Source of the DNA: JAXMEQ01 sp046348225 | Lineage (GTDB): Bacteria > Pseudomonadota > Gammaproteobacteria > Burkholderiales > Burkholderiaceae_C | Assembly: GCA_046348225.1 (NCBI GenBank) | Contig: JAXMEQ010000006.1 | Span: 186,001-250,000, forward strand | Direction of reading: 5' to 3' | Length of the DNA stretch: 64,000 nucleotides | Shown here: piece after piece, positions 1 through 8,147 of the stretch | Layout: each line of letters opens with the position of its first letter | Numbering within the stretch: position 1 is the stretch's first letter | Notes under the pieces: model-generated | Told to the model about the DNA's origin: nothing | The model's database searches: none | What the model saw: the letters and a program-made list of their open reading frames with translations, nothing else | Position numbers and translations under genes: made by a program

Positions 1-324
1 GCCCCTAACCTGAGAGTACTGCAAGCCAAGACTCGCAAGCTTCTTGTTCAATGGCGGTGTAGGGTCGCCATTTGCAAATGCAATTGCAGTCGGCAGAAGC
101 TTCTGTACAACTTCCTTGTCGGCCGCCTGCGCGCTCACCGCCGTGACATGCGCCGCCAGCCGCCGCGGCGAGGCAAAGCTGGTGAGCCTGGAGTCCGCAG
201 ACGTCAGGCCCTGGGCCTTGAGCTGGTCAAACAACACGCCGGCAAAGGCGTCACCCAGCTTCTTCAGCGCCTTCGGGGGCAGCTCTTCAACAAACAGTTC
301 GACCAGAAGATTTTGCGTGCTCAT
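1..324 (-). CDS. glyS: Glycine--tRNA ligase beta subunit (partial, N-terminal part)
   Basis: Only the first ~108 codons are in the window; the gene runs off the left edge. The translation starts MSTQNLLVELFVEELPPKAL and continues with the SPRRLAAHV segment typical of the GlyS beta-chain N-terminus. The beta subunit pairs with GlyQ in the alpha2-beta2 glycyl-tRNA synthetase and carries the tRNA-recognition and editing-like domains in the cytosol. The ATG at 322-324 lies two bases after the glyQ stop, so the two subunits are translationally coupled. There is no sign of disruption in the visible part. Confidence 0.95.
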   Translation of the reverse strand, partial: MSTQNLLVELFVEELPPKALKKLGDAFAGVLFDQLKAQGLTSADSRLTSFASPRRLAAHVTAVSAQAADKEVVQKLLPTAIAFANGDPTPPLNKKLASLGLQYSQVRG

Positions 325-326
325 GG

Positions 327-1232
327 TCAGGCCGCCTTCTTCTGCAGTTCGGCCACCCATTCGCGCGGTGCCATGGGGAAGCCCAGCCGCTCGCGGCTGT
401 CGTAGTAGCTCTGGGCCACGGCGCGGGCCAGGTTGCGGATGCGGCCGATGTAGGCGGCGCGCTCGGTCACGCTGATGGCGCCGCGGGCGTCCAGCAGGTT
501 GAAGCTGTGGGCCGCCTTGAGCACCTGCTCGTACGCGGGCAGGGCCAGTTGCTGTTCCATCAGGTATTTGGCCTGCTTTTCATGGGCAGCAAAGGCAGTG
601 AACAGGAAGTCAGCATCCGAATGCTCGAAGTTGTAGGCACTCTGCTCTTTTTCGTTCTGCAGGTAGACGTCGCCATAGCTCATGGTGTCGGTCCACTGGA
701 GGTTGTAGACGTTGTCCACGCCCTGCAGGTACATGGCCAGGCGCTCCAGGCCATAGGTGATCTCGCCGGTAATGGGCTTGCAGTCGATGCCGCCCACCTG
801 CTGGAAGTAGGTGAACTGCGTCACCTCCATGCCGTTGAGCCAGACCTCCCAGCCCAGGCCCCAGGCGCCCAGCGTGGGGTTCTCCCAGTCGTCTTCGACA
901 AAGCGGATGTCGTTCTTTTTCAGGTCAAAGCCGAGTGCCTCGAGGCTGCCCAGGTACAGCTCCAGGATGTTGCTGGGCGCGGGCTTGAGCACCACCTGGT
1001 ACTGGTAGTAGTGCTGCAGGCGGTTGGGGTTCTCGCCATAGCGGCCGTCCTTGGGCCGGCGGCTGGGCTGCACATAGGCGGCCTTCCAGGGTTCGGGGCC
1101 CAGCGCGCGCAGGAAGGTGGCGGTGTGGCTGGTGCCGGCGCCGACTTCCATGTCGTACGGCTGGAGCAGTGCGCAGCCCTGGGCGTCCCAGTACGACTGC
1201 AGCTTGAGAATGATTTGTTGGAATGTGAGCAT
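327..1232 (-). CDS. glyQ: Glycine--tRNA ligase alpha subunit
   Basis: Protein of 301 aa beginning MLTFQQIILKLQSYWDAQGC, the usual length and start for the alpha chain of the bacterial heterotetrameric glycyl-tRNA synthetase. The class II catalytic core is visible, including PSRRPKDGRYGENPNR near residues 57-71 and the VGGIDCKPITGEITYGLERL segment. It activates glycine and forms Gly-tRNA(Gly) with GlyS. The reading frame stays open far upstream over the opposite-strand transporter, but family length and the conserved N-terminus fix the start at 1232. It is divergent from the symporter gene across 96 bp. Confidence 0.97.
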   Translation of the reverse strand: MLTFQQIILKLQSYWDAQGCALLQPYDMEVGAGTSHTATFLRALGPEPWKAAYVQPSRRPKDGRYGENPNRLQHYYQYQVVLKPAPSNILELYLGSLEALGFDLKKNDIRFVEDDWENPTLGAWGLGWEVWLNGMEVTQFTYFQQVGGIDCKPITGEITYGLERLAMYLQGVDNVYNLQWTDTMSYGDVYLQNEKEQSAYNFEHSDADFLFTAFAAHEKQAKYLMEQQLALPAYEQVLKAAHSFNLLDARGAISVTERAAYIGRIRNLARAVAQSYYDSRERLGFPMAPREWVAELQKKAA

Positions 1233-1328
1233 CGGTGGGTGGGGCTGGCACGGGCCAGCCCGGACGGACAGCAGTAACCCGCGTAAACCCTTGATTTTAC
1301 GGGGCAATCGCCGGTTTACCCTTGAAGC

Positions 1329-2210
1329 ATGACGGCCCAACAACTTGTCCTGAGCCTGGTGCTGGCCACCATGGTGTTTTCCGTGGCACTGGAACTGAAG
1401 ATGGCGGACTTCCGCCGGGTGGCGCAAACGCCCAAGGCGGTGGTGTGCGGGCTGATCCCGCAGTTCATCCTGCTGCCGGTGGGCACCTGGGCCGCCACCC
1501 TGGCGCTGGACCTGCCGCCCAATGTGGAAGCCGCCATGATCCTGGTGGCGGCCTGCCCCGGCGGGTCGCTTTCCAACGTCATCACCCACTTCGGCCGGGG
1601 CAACACGGCCCTGTCGGTCAGCGTGTCGGCCGTGGCCAGCGTGATCGCCCTGTTTGCCACGCCGTTCAACTTTGCCTGGATGGTGGCCAACAACCCGGCC
1701 ACCGCCGGCTGGCTGAAAAAACTGGACATCGACCCCTCCGGCATCTGGGTCAGCCTGCTGCTGCTGCTGGCCGTGCCCATGGCCCTGGGCCTGCTGTTCT
1801 CGCACCGGCTGCCCGCGCTGACGGCGCGCATCCAGAAGCCCCTGGCCAACTTTTCCCTGGTTGCGCTGCTGGCGTTCATTGTGCTGGGGCTCATCAAGGA
1901 GCGGCAGTTGCTGACGCTCGGCCTGCTGCCGACACTGGGCATTGTGGTGCTGCACAACGCCAGCGGGCTGCTGTTCGGCTACCTGACCAGCCGGGCCATG
2001 GGCGTGAGCGTGCGCGACCGCCGCGCGGTGATGATCGAAGGCGGCATGCAGAACTCCGGCCTGGCGCTGGGCATCATTGCGGTGCAGTTCAACAGCGACC
2101 TGGGCATGGTCATCATCGCCAGCCTGTGGGGCATCTGGCACATCGTGAGCGGCCTGGCGTGTGCGCTGTACTGGCGGCGCCAGGACGCGCGCTCAGCGCC
2201 GGCCGCGTAG
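1329..2210 (+). CDS. Bile acid:sodium symporter family (BASS) transporter
   Basis: A 293-aa, very hydrophobic protein with about nine to ten predicted membrane segments, as in the BASS family of Na+-coupled organic-anion transporters. The segment around residues 68-86 (AAMILVAACPGGSLSNVIT) is the conserved family region, and a second conserved segment (GGMQNSGLALGI) lies near residue 238. The substrate cannot be read from the sequence; bacterial members move bile-acid-like steroids, pantoate-like acids or other organic anions. It stands alone, divergent from glyQ, and its 3' end overlaps the convergent lnt gene by 18 bp, so no terminator lies between them. Confidence 0.85.
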   Translation: MTAQQLVLSLVLATMVFSVALELKMADFRRVAQTPKAVVCGLIPQFILLPVGTWAATLALDLPPNVEAAMILVAACPGGSLSNVITHFGRGNTALSVSVSAVASVIALFATPFNFAWMVANNPATAGWLKKLDIDPSGIWVSLLLLLAVPMALGLLFSHRLPALTARIQKPLANFSLVALLAFIVLGLIKERQLLTLGLLPTLGIVVLHNASGLLFGYLTSRAMGVSVRDRRAVMIEGGMQNSGLALGIIAVQFNSDLGMVIIASLWGIWHIVSGLACALYWRRQDARSAPAA

Positions 2211-3707
2211 CCAGGCGGCCAACAGCACGCAAACGCCCAACCCCCAGAGCGGCCACAGGCCCAGCCGCGACACCCACCAGGCAAACGGCGTGCTGCCGCT
2301 GCGGCCTTCCACCGGGCCGGTGAGTACCCCCCGCGTATGGCGCGGCAGGCTGTGCGTGACCTCACCCCGGTGGTTGATGATCGCCGTGGCGCCGGTGTTG
2401 GTGGCGCGGATGACCGGACGCTCGAACTCCAGCGCCCGCATGCGGCTGATCAGCAGGTGCTGGTCAATCGCCACCGAATCGCCAAACCAGCCGATGTTGC
2501 TGACGTTGACGAACACCGTGGGTGCGGTGGCCTCATCAAGGAAGCGCGCGCCCAGTTCTTCACCGAACAGGTCCTCGTAGCAGATATTGGGCGCCAGCCG
2601 CTGGCCGGCCCAGTCGAACGAGGGTTGGCCCACCGCGCCGCGGTTGAAGTCGCCCAACGGGATGTTCATGAGCTCGGTGAACCATCGGAAGAACGGCGGG
2701 ATGAACTCGCCAAACGGCACCAGGTGGTGCTTGTCGTACCGGTACACGGCGGCGCCCGGCCTGAGGCCAATCACCGAGTTGGTGTAGCCGTCCTTGAAGC
2801 TGCCCAGCGGCACGCCCAGCAGCGCTGCCTGCTGGCCGGTGGCGAAGCGCCCGCGCAAGGCGTCCCAGTAGCCATCGGGCAGCTGCTGCGGCAACAGGGG
2901 CACGGCGGTCTCGGGGGCCACCACCAGGCTGGCGCGGGTGGCCTGAAGCTGGTCGCCGTACCAGCGCAGCGCCAGCGGCACGCCGGTGCCACCCTGGAAT
3001 TTCTCGTCCTGCGGGATGTTGCCTTGCAGCAGGGCCACCTCCAGGGTACCGGCGCTGCGGCTTGCGCCAGCGCTCCCCATGTGCGCCACGGACGGCAGCG
3101 TCAGCACGGCCAGCAGCGCGACCCGCTGCCAGCGGCCGCATTGCAGTAACCGCGGCAGCGTGGCCGCCACCCAGGCCGCCACCGCGCCCAGGCCGTAGGC
3201 TCCGAGCCAGGGCGCGTAGCCCGCCAGCAGGCCGTCCACATGGGCGTAGCCGCCAGCGCCCCAGGGGAAGCCGGTCAGCCAGCGGGCCCGGGCCAGTTCA
3301 GCCAGGGTCCAGCCTGCTACAAAAATAATAGCGCCCCACGCAGCGCCGGTGCGGGCCAGGGCCACAAATGTTCCGCATGCCAGGGCGTAGTACAGCGCCA
3401 GAAAGGCCGCCAGCCCCAGCACCGCCAGCGCGGCCAGCGGCGCCGCCAGGCCGCCGTAGGTGTGCATGGAAATGAACAGCCACCACCAGGTGGTGGTGAG
3501 CCAGGCTGTGGCGAACGCCCAACCCAGCAGGAAACCGCGCCCTGCACCCACCTCGCGCTGCAGCAGCCCCACCAGCACGGCCAGCGAGAGGATCTGCAGC
3601 CACCACAGCGGTTGCCCGTCCCAGGGCGTGGCGATGGCCAGCGCCTGCGCCACACCGGCCAGCACGGCCACCAGGAAGGGGAGCAGACGCGCAGCCAAAC
3701 GCCTCAA
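2193..3707 (-). CDS. lnt: Apolipoprotein N-acyltransferase
   Basis: 504 aa, normal length for Lnt, the inner-membrane enzyme that adds the third acyl chain to lipoproteins. Several N-terminal membrane helices (to about residue 215) precede a nitrilase-like periplasmic domain with the Glu-Lys-Cys triad: E266 in VVAPETAVP, K326 in YDKHHLVPFGEF and C376 in NICYEDLFGE. A final membrane segment ends the protein (LGLWPLWGLGVCVLLAAWL). It overlaps the upstream corC-like gene by 4 bp, the usual lnt-corC pairing. One copy of the 42-nt dispersed repeat lies in frame within the membrane part (residues about 117-131). Confidence 0.95.
   Translation of the reverse strand: MRRLAARLLPFLVAVLAGVAQALAIATPWDGQPLWWLQILSLAVLVGLLQREVGAGRGFLLGWAFATAWLTTTWWWLFISMHTYGGLAAPLAALAVLGLAAFLALYYALACGTFVALARTGAAWGAIIFVAGWTLAELARARWLTGFPWGAGGYAHVDGLLAGYAPWLGAYGLGAVAAWVAATLPRLLQCGRWQRVALLAVLTLPSVAHMGSAGASRSAGTLEVALLQGNIPQDEKFQGGTGVPLALRWYGDQLQATRASLVVAPETAVPLLPQQLPDGYWDALRGRFATGQQAALLGVPLGSFKDGYTNSVIGLRPGAAVYRYDKHHLVPFGEFIPPFFRWFTELMNIPLGDFNRGAVGQPSFDWAGQRLAPNICYEDLFGEELGARFLDEATAPTVFVNVSNIGWFGDSVAIDQHLLISRMRALEFERPVIRATNTGATAIINHRGEVTHSLPRHTRGVLTGPVEGRSGSTPFAWWVSRLGLWPLWGLGVCVLLAAWLRGRR
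3316..3357 (+). repeat. 42-nt dispersed repeat, copy in lnt
   Basis: Starts GCTACAAAAATAATAGCGCC with the shared block CGCAG at positions 24-28 and GCGGGC at 36-41. It lies in frame in lnt, read on the minus strand as ARTGAAWGAIIFVAG. Confidence 0.65.
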
Positions 3708-4582
3708 CCGGTGGCGTCCTGGTCCTCGACCGGCGACACCTTGAACCAGCGTACGGCGCCACCCTTGGTGTGCAGCACCACGAAGTTGAGCCCGGCCAGT
3801 GTGTGGTGTTCGCCACGCTTGGGCACATGGCCCATTTCGTGGGCGATCAGGCCGCCGATGGTGTCGAAGGCGCTTTCGCCGTCGGTGCGGTTGAGCGCCA
3901 CGCCAAAGGCTTCGGCCACGCGCTCGATGGAGGTATCGCCGCTGACGCGGTAGGTCCGGTCGGACAGGCCGAAGATGTCGCCCTCGTCTTCGGCGATGTC
4001 GAATTCGTCCTCGATCTCGCCGACGATCTGCTCCAGCACGTCTTCAATGGTGATGAGCCCGGCCACACGGCCGAATTCGTCAATGACGATGGCCAGGTGG
4101 TTGCGGTTGCCGCGGAATTCGCGCAGCAGGTCGTTCAGGCCCTTGCTCTCGGGCACGAACACGGCCGGGCGCAGCAGCGCACGGATGTTCAGCTCCGGCG
4201 CGCGCTGCAGCTTGAGCAGGTCCTTGGCCATCAGGATGCCAATGATGTTCTCGCGGTCGCCTTCATACACCGGGAAGCGCGAGTGCGCAGTGTCGATCAC
4301 CAGGTGGAGGATTTCGTCGTAGGGCGCGTCGATGTTGATCAGGTCCATCCGCGGCGCCGCGACCATCACATCGCCGGCGGTCTGGTCGGCCATGCGCAGC
4401 ACACCTTCGAGCATCACGCGCGATTCGGCGCCGATGACATCGTTGTCTTCGGCATCGGCCAGGGTTTCGATCAGTTCAGCGCGCGAGTCCGGTCCGGGGT
4501 GGATGAACTCGGCAATTTTTTGCAGAAAGGTGCGCTTGTCTTCCTTCTCGGCAGAAGGGCGCGCAGGGTGGGGGTCGGACAC
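3704..4582 (-). CDS. corC: CorC/HlyC-type CBS-domain protein
   Basis: 292 aa with the order typical of CorC: a short N-terminal region, a tandem CBS pair (about residues 70-195; SRFPVYEGDRENIIGILMAKDLL and the later IDEFGRVAGLITIEDVLEQI) and a C-terminal transporter-associated domain. It has no membrane segment, unlike full-length CorB-type proteins, so it is probably a cytosolic, adenine-nucleotide-binding regulator of Mg2+/Co2+ handling; that role is family knowledge. The lnt start codon overlaps its stop, giving a two-gene operon. The ATG at 4582 gives the conserved MSDPHPARPSAEKEDK start. Confidence 0.9.
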   Translation of the reverse strand: MSDPHPARPSAEKEDKRTFLQKIAEFIHPGPDSRAELIETLADAEDNDVIGAESRVMLEGVLRMADQTAGDVMVAAPRMDLINIDAPYDEILHLVIDTAHSRFPVYEGDRENIIGILMAKDLLKLQRAPELNIRALLRPAVFVPESKGLNDLLREFRGNRNHLAIVIDEFGRVAGLITIEDVLEQIVGEIEDEFDIAEDEGDIFGLSDRTYRVSGDTSIERVAEAFGVALNRTDGESAFDTIGGLIAHEMGHVPKRGEHHTLAGLNFVVLHTKGGAVRWFKVSPVEDQDATG

Positions 4583-4649
4583 AGCCGCGAGTGCAGGACG
4601 TGCAGTGGTTGAGAGGACTCTAGGATAGCCGAATCAGGTGACGTCAGGG

Positions 4650-5381
4650 CTACCGCCCCGCCTTGTCGCGGGCGTCGCGCACGCCCCGCCGGATTTCCTG
4701 TACCGCGGCCAGAATGTCCCAGAACTGCTTGGCCTGGACCTTGAGCCGGTAGTCGGTCTGGGCCAGCTGCTCCTCGACCATTTCATTGACACGGCTGTCC
4801 ATGGTGGCTGGCGGCAGGCGCAGCCAGGCCTCGGTCTCGGAGCCGTCGCGCTCGACAATCGCGCCGGCATTGCGGGCGATCTTGATCATGGCCGTGTTCT
4901 CGCTCAGCGCATGGATGAACAGCATGTCCACCCCTTCATTGCGCGCATGCATCACGGCCCGGTCGAACAGGCGGGCGCCGTAGCCGCGGCCGCGTGCGGA
5001 CTTGACCACCGACACCCCAAACTCGGCGCACGACTTATGCTCCGGGTCGGTGGAAAACGCCAGGTGCGCCATGGCCAGCAGCTCCAGGCGGCGGTTGTAA
5101 ATGCCGAAAATCTCGTCACGCTCGAAGTCCAGGCTGTCGGCGTAGCGGCGAATCTGCTCGTCGTTGGCGGCGTAGCCGAAGCGCAGGTAGCGGTCGTGTT
5201 CGTCCAGCGAGAGCAGGTGGTTGGCGATGCGCTCACGGTGACCCACCCCCAGCGAACGGATCGGCACCAGAACCGGCGCCGACTTGTCGGGCGCGGCCGA
5301 CTCCTCGCGGCTTTCCGGCGGACGGAAGAACTCCTTGCCCGCGTCCAGCGATGCCTTGATGAGGAGCTTGGGTTCCAGCAT
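4650..5381 (-). CDS. GNAT-family N-acetyltransferase
   Basis: 243 aa. The acetyl-CoA-binding motif of GNAT enzymes is recognisable as VVKSARGRGYGARLFDRAV around residues 130-148, followed by the typical beta-strand/helix with NEGVDMLFIHALSENTAMIKIARNAG. The N-terminal ~70 residues and the C-terminal ~40 (charged, helical) lie outside the core. The acceptor substrate is unknown. It sits between corC and the Lrp-type regulator, on the same strand but with 67 and 97 bp gaps, so it is probably transcribed alone. Confidence 0.75.
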   Translation of the reverse strand: MLEPKLLIKASLDAGKEFFRPPESREESAAPDKSAPVLVPIRSLGVGHRERIANHLLSLDEHDRYLRFGYAANDEQIRRYADSLDFERDEIFGIYNRRLELLAMAHLAFSTDPEHKSCAEFGVSVVKSARGRGYGARLFDRAVMHARNEGVDMLFIHALSENTAMIKIARNAGAIVERDGSETEAWLRLPPATMDSRVNEMVEEQLAQTDYRLKVQAKQFWDILAAVQEIRRGVRDARDKAGR

Positions 5382-5478
5382 GCAGTCAATATACGGGTTT
5401 TCCCCAGTAACTCAACCAACAAATACCCTCGCCCGGGCGGTTAGGCAGGCCGCTCCAGCCCAAAGCAAACGTAAATGA

Positions 5479-5952
5479 CTACAAAGGCAGCGCGGTGGTG
5501 GCCTTCACGCGGTCCAGCACGAAGCTGGTCTTGCAGTCCTGCACGCTTGGGTGCTTGAGCAGTGTGTCCATGATGAAGCGGCTGTAGTGGGCCATGTCGG
5601 CCACCACCACACGCAACAGATAGTCCATGTCGCCGGTGAGCGAGGCGCATTCGACCACCTCGGGCCAGGTCTGCACGCTGGCGCGGAACAGGTCCATCGG
5701 GTTGCGCTTGTGGCTTTCGGTGTGCTTTTCCAGCCGCACGTTCAGGTAGGCGGTGAGGCCCAGGCCCACGGATTCCGGTTTGACCAGCGCGACGTAGCGG
5801 TCGATCACGCCCGACTCTTCCAGCCGCTTGACCCGGCGCAACACGGCACTGGGCGACAGGCTCACCGCCTCGGCGATCTGGTCGTAGGTGGCACGGCCGT
5901 CGGCCTGCAGGCTGCGCAAAATGAGTTTGTCGAGCTTGTCCAATGCTTCCAT
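5479..5952 (-). CDS. Lrp/AsnC-family transcriptional regulator, probable regulator of hppD-phhA
   Basis: 157 aa: an N-terminal winged helix-turn-helix (LDKLDKLILRSLQADGRATYDQIAEAVSLSPSAVLRRVKRLEE, residues about 4-46) followed by the RAM/AsnC ligand-binding domain with its characteristic GDMDYLLRVVVADMAHYSRFI segment. It is transcribed divergently from hppD across 112 bp, and Lrp-type regulators beside hppD/phhA genes commonly respond to aromatic amino acids; that assignment is inference. The intergenic region has a TTTTGCAGTTTTGCTGC stretch with an imperfect palindrome that could be an operator. Confidence 0.88.
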   Translation of the reverse strand: MEALDKLDKLILRSLQADGRATYDQIAEAVSLSPSAVLRRVKRLEESGVIDRYVALVKPESVGLGLTAYLNVRLEKHTESHKRNPMDLFRASVQTWPEVVECASLTGDMDYLLRVVVADMAHYSRFIMDTLLKHPSVQDCKTSFVLDRVKATTALPL

Positions 5953-6064
5953 TCGCTACATTTTGCAGTTTTGCTGCGTTCAAGGCAACGATCACGCCCA
6001 AACACGCAGTAAAAGTGATACCTTGCGCCGATACAGTCTCGACAACCATTTTCCGGAGACGCCC

Positions 6065-7192
6065 ATGAACGCCCCCCTGCCACCCGCCGCCACCCAACCG
6101 ACGTCCTGGGACAACCCCATGGGCACCGACGGCTTCGAGTTCATTGAATACGCGGCGCCGGACCCGAAGGCCATGGGCGAACTGTTCGAGCGCATGGGCT
6201 TCAAGCCGATTGCGAGGCACCGCCACAAGGCGGTGACGCTGTACCGCCAGGGCGGCATCAACTTCATCATCAACGCCGAGCCCGACAGCTTTGCCCAGCG
6301 CTTCGCCCGGCTGCACGGCCCCAGCGTGTGCGCCATCGCCTTCCGCGTGAAAGACGCCAAAGCCGCCTATGAGCGTGCCATCTCGCTGGGCGCCTGGGGT
6401 TATGCGGGGCAGGCCGGCCCGGGCGAGCTGAACATCCCGGCCATCAAGGGCATTGGCGACTCCATCATCTATTTCATTGACAAATGGCGCGGCAAGAATG
6501 GGGCGAAGGAAGGCGACATCGGCAACATCGGCTTCTTTGACGTTGACTTTGAGCCGCTGCCGGGCGCCGAGCTGAACCCGGCGGGCCACGGCCTGACCTA
6601 CATCGACCACCTGACGCACAACGTGCACCGCGGCCGCATGGAGGAGTGGGCGGGGTTTTACGAGCGGCTGTTCAACTTCCGCGAGGTGCGGTACTTTGAC
6701 ATCGAGGGCCAGGCCACCGGCGTCAAGAGCAAGGCCATGACCAGCCCCTGCGGCAAGATCCGCATCCCGATCAACGAGGAAGGCAACGAAAAGGCCGGCC
6801 AGATCCAGGAATACCTGGACCGTTACCGTGGCGAGGGCATCCAGCACATTGCCATGGGTTCGACCAACCTGTACGACACCGTGGACGCCCTGCAATTCAG
6901 CGGCGTCAAGCTGCTGAACACCAGCGAGACGTATTACGAGCTGCTGCCCAAGCGCATTCCCGGCCTCAAGGAGGACGTGGCGGCGCTGCAGCAGCGCAAC
7001 ATCCTGGTGGACGGCAAGCCCGGTGAGCTGCTGCTGCAGATCTTCAGCGAGAACCAGCTCGGGCCGATCTTCTTCGAGTTCATCCAGCGCAAGGGCAACG
7101 AGGGCTTCGGCGAGGGCAACTTCAAGGCCCTGTTCGAGACGATGGAACTCGACCAGATGCGCCGCGGGGTATTGACCACCGCCAAGGCCTGA
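6065..7192 (+). CDS. hppD: 4-hydroxyphenylpyruvate dioxygenase
   Basis: 375 aa, Fe(II)-dependent dioxygenase of the vicinal-oxygen-chelate fold that converts 4-hydroxyphenylpyruvate to homogentisate in tyrosine degradation. The two-histidine-one-carboxylate iron site is present: H182 in YIDHLTHNV, H261 in IQHIAMGS and E338 in IFFEFIQRKG. The ATG at 6065 is preceded by a good ribosome site (CCGGAGA), so this is preferred over in-frame upstream starts that would run into the divergent regulator. The phhA start lies one base after the stop codon, forming a hydroxylase/dioxygenase operon. Confidence 0.96.
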   Translation: MNAPLPPAATQPTSWDNPMGTDGFEFIEYAAPDPKAMGELFERMGFKPIARHRHKAVTLYRQGGINFIINAEPDSFAQRFARLHGPSVCAIAFRVKDAKAAYERAISLGAWGYAGQAGPGELNIPAIKGIGDSIIYFIDKWRGKNGAKEGDIGNIGFFDVDFEPLPGAELNPAGHGLTYIDHLTHNVHRGRMEEWAGFYERLFNFREVRYFDIEGQATGVKSKAMTSPCGKIRIPINEEGNEKAGQIQEYLDRYRGEGIQHIAMGSTNLYDTVDALQFSGVKLLNTSETYYELLPKRIPGLKEDVAALQQRNILVDGKPGELLLQIFSENQLGPIFFEFIQRKGNEGFGEGNFKALFETMELDQMRRGVLTTAKA

Positions 7193-7193
7193 G

Positions 7194-8027
7194 ATGGCGG
7201 TTGAACCGGTTGTCTATGGCGCCAGCGACCGCCCGCCGCGCGGCGACTACACCCGGGCGGGCGCCGATTACACCTGCGCGCAGGACTACGCCCGCTACAC
7301 CGCCGCCGACCACGACACCTACCGCCGGCTCTACGAGCGCCAGGCCGCCCTGCTGCCGGGACTGGCGTGCGACGAGTTCATCGCGGCCTTGCCCTCGCTG
7401 GGCATCAAGGACCGCATTCCGCGCTTTGAGGAAATCAACGAACGGCTGCACCGGGCCACCGGCTGGGAGATTGTGGGCGTGCCGGGGCTGATCCCCGAGG
7501 TGCCGTTCTTCACGCTGCTGGCCAACCGCAAGTTCCCGGTGACGGACTGGATCCGCAAGCCCGAGGAGTTTGACTACATCGTCGAGCCCGACATCTTTCA
7601 TGACCTGTTCGGCCATGTGCCCCTGCTGTTTAACCCGGTGTTTGCCGACTATGTGCAGCGCTACGGCCAGGGCGGCCTGAAGGCACACGCCCTGGGCGCC
7701 TGCGAGCTGTTGAGCCGTCTGTACTGGTACACCATCGAGTTCGGGCTGATCCGCCAGCCGGACGGCCTGCGCGCATATGGCGCCGGCATCCTCAGCTCGT
7801 CCGGCGAGCTGCGCTACGCCGTGACCAGCCCCGAGCCGCAGCGCGTACCGCTGAACCTGGACCGGACCATGCGCACCCGGTACAAGATCGACACCTACCA
7901 GCAAACCTACTTTGTCATTGACAGCTTCCAGCAGCTGTTTGACATGACAGCGCCGGATTTCGCACCGGTGTACGAGCGGGTGAAAACACTGCCGGAGCTG
8001 CCGGCAGACGCCAGGCTTGCCGCCTGA
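7194..8027 (+). CDS. phhA: Phenylalanine 4-monooxygenase
   Basis: 277 aa, the compact bacterial form of the tetrahydropterin-dependent aromatic amino acid hydroxylase, converting phenylalanine to tyrosine. Iron ligands are visible: H136 and H141 in FHDLFGHVPLL and E182 in WYTIEFGLI. It is immediately downstream of hppD, so phenylalanine flows to tyrosine, and after transamination elsewhere to 4-hydroxyphenylpyruvate and homogentisate. No pterin-4a-carbinolamine dehydratase (phhB) gene follows, although many bacteria keep the two together. Confidence 0.96.
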   Translation: MAVEPVVYGASDRPPRGDYTRAGADYTCAQDYARYTAADHDTYRRLYERQAALLPGLACDEFIAALPSLGIKDRIPRFEEINERLHRATGWEIVGVPGLIPEVPFFTLLANRKFPVTDWIRKPEEFDYIVEPDIFHDLFGHVPLLFNPVFADYVQRYGQGGLKAHALGACELLSRLYWYTIEFGLIRQPDGLRAYGAGILSSSGELRYAVTSPEPQRVPLNLDRTMRTRYKIDTYQQTYFVIDSFQQLFDMTAPDFAPVYERVKTLPELPADARLAA

Positions 8028-8035
8028 CGCATTTC

Positions 8036-8055
8036 GGCACTGATACAACAGTGCC
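8036..8055. terminator. Possible weak terminator hairpin after phhA
   Basis: A 7-bp perfect stem GGCACTG/CAGTGCC with a 6-nt loop lies eight bases after the phhA stop. There is no T-run after it, so an intrinsic terminator role is doubtful; it could also protect the mRNA 3' end. Confidence 0.3.
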
Positions 8056-8147
8056 AGCGGCCGGGCCGGCTCCATTCGGCGCGGGGTAGCGAAACAGCCG
8101 GTTCCTCCTACAAAATGGGGAGGCTTTTTCCTGCTGTTACGCCTACG

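Noticed and set aside
1233..2141. Long minus-strand open extension of glyQ over the symporter gene
   Set aside because: Low-complexity Gln/His/Gly-rich translation, typical of the antisense of a GC-rich gene; GlyQ has a conserved start at 1232.
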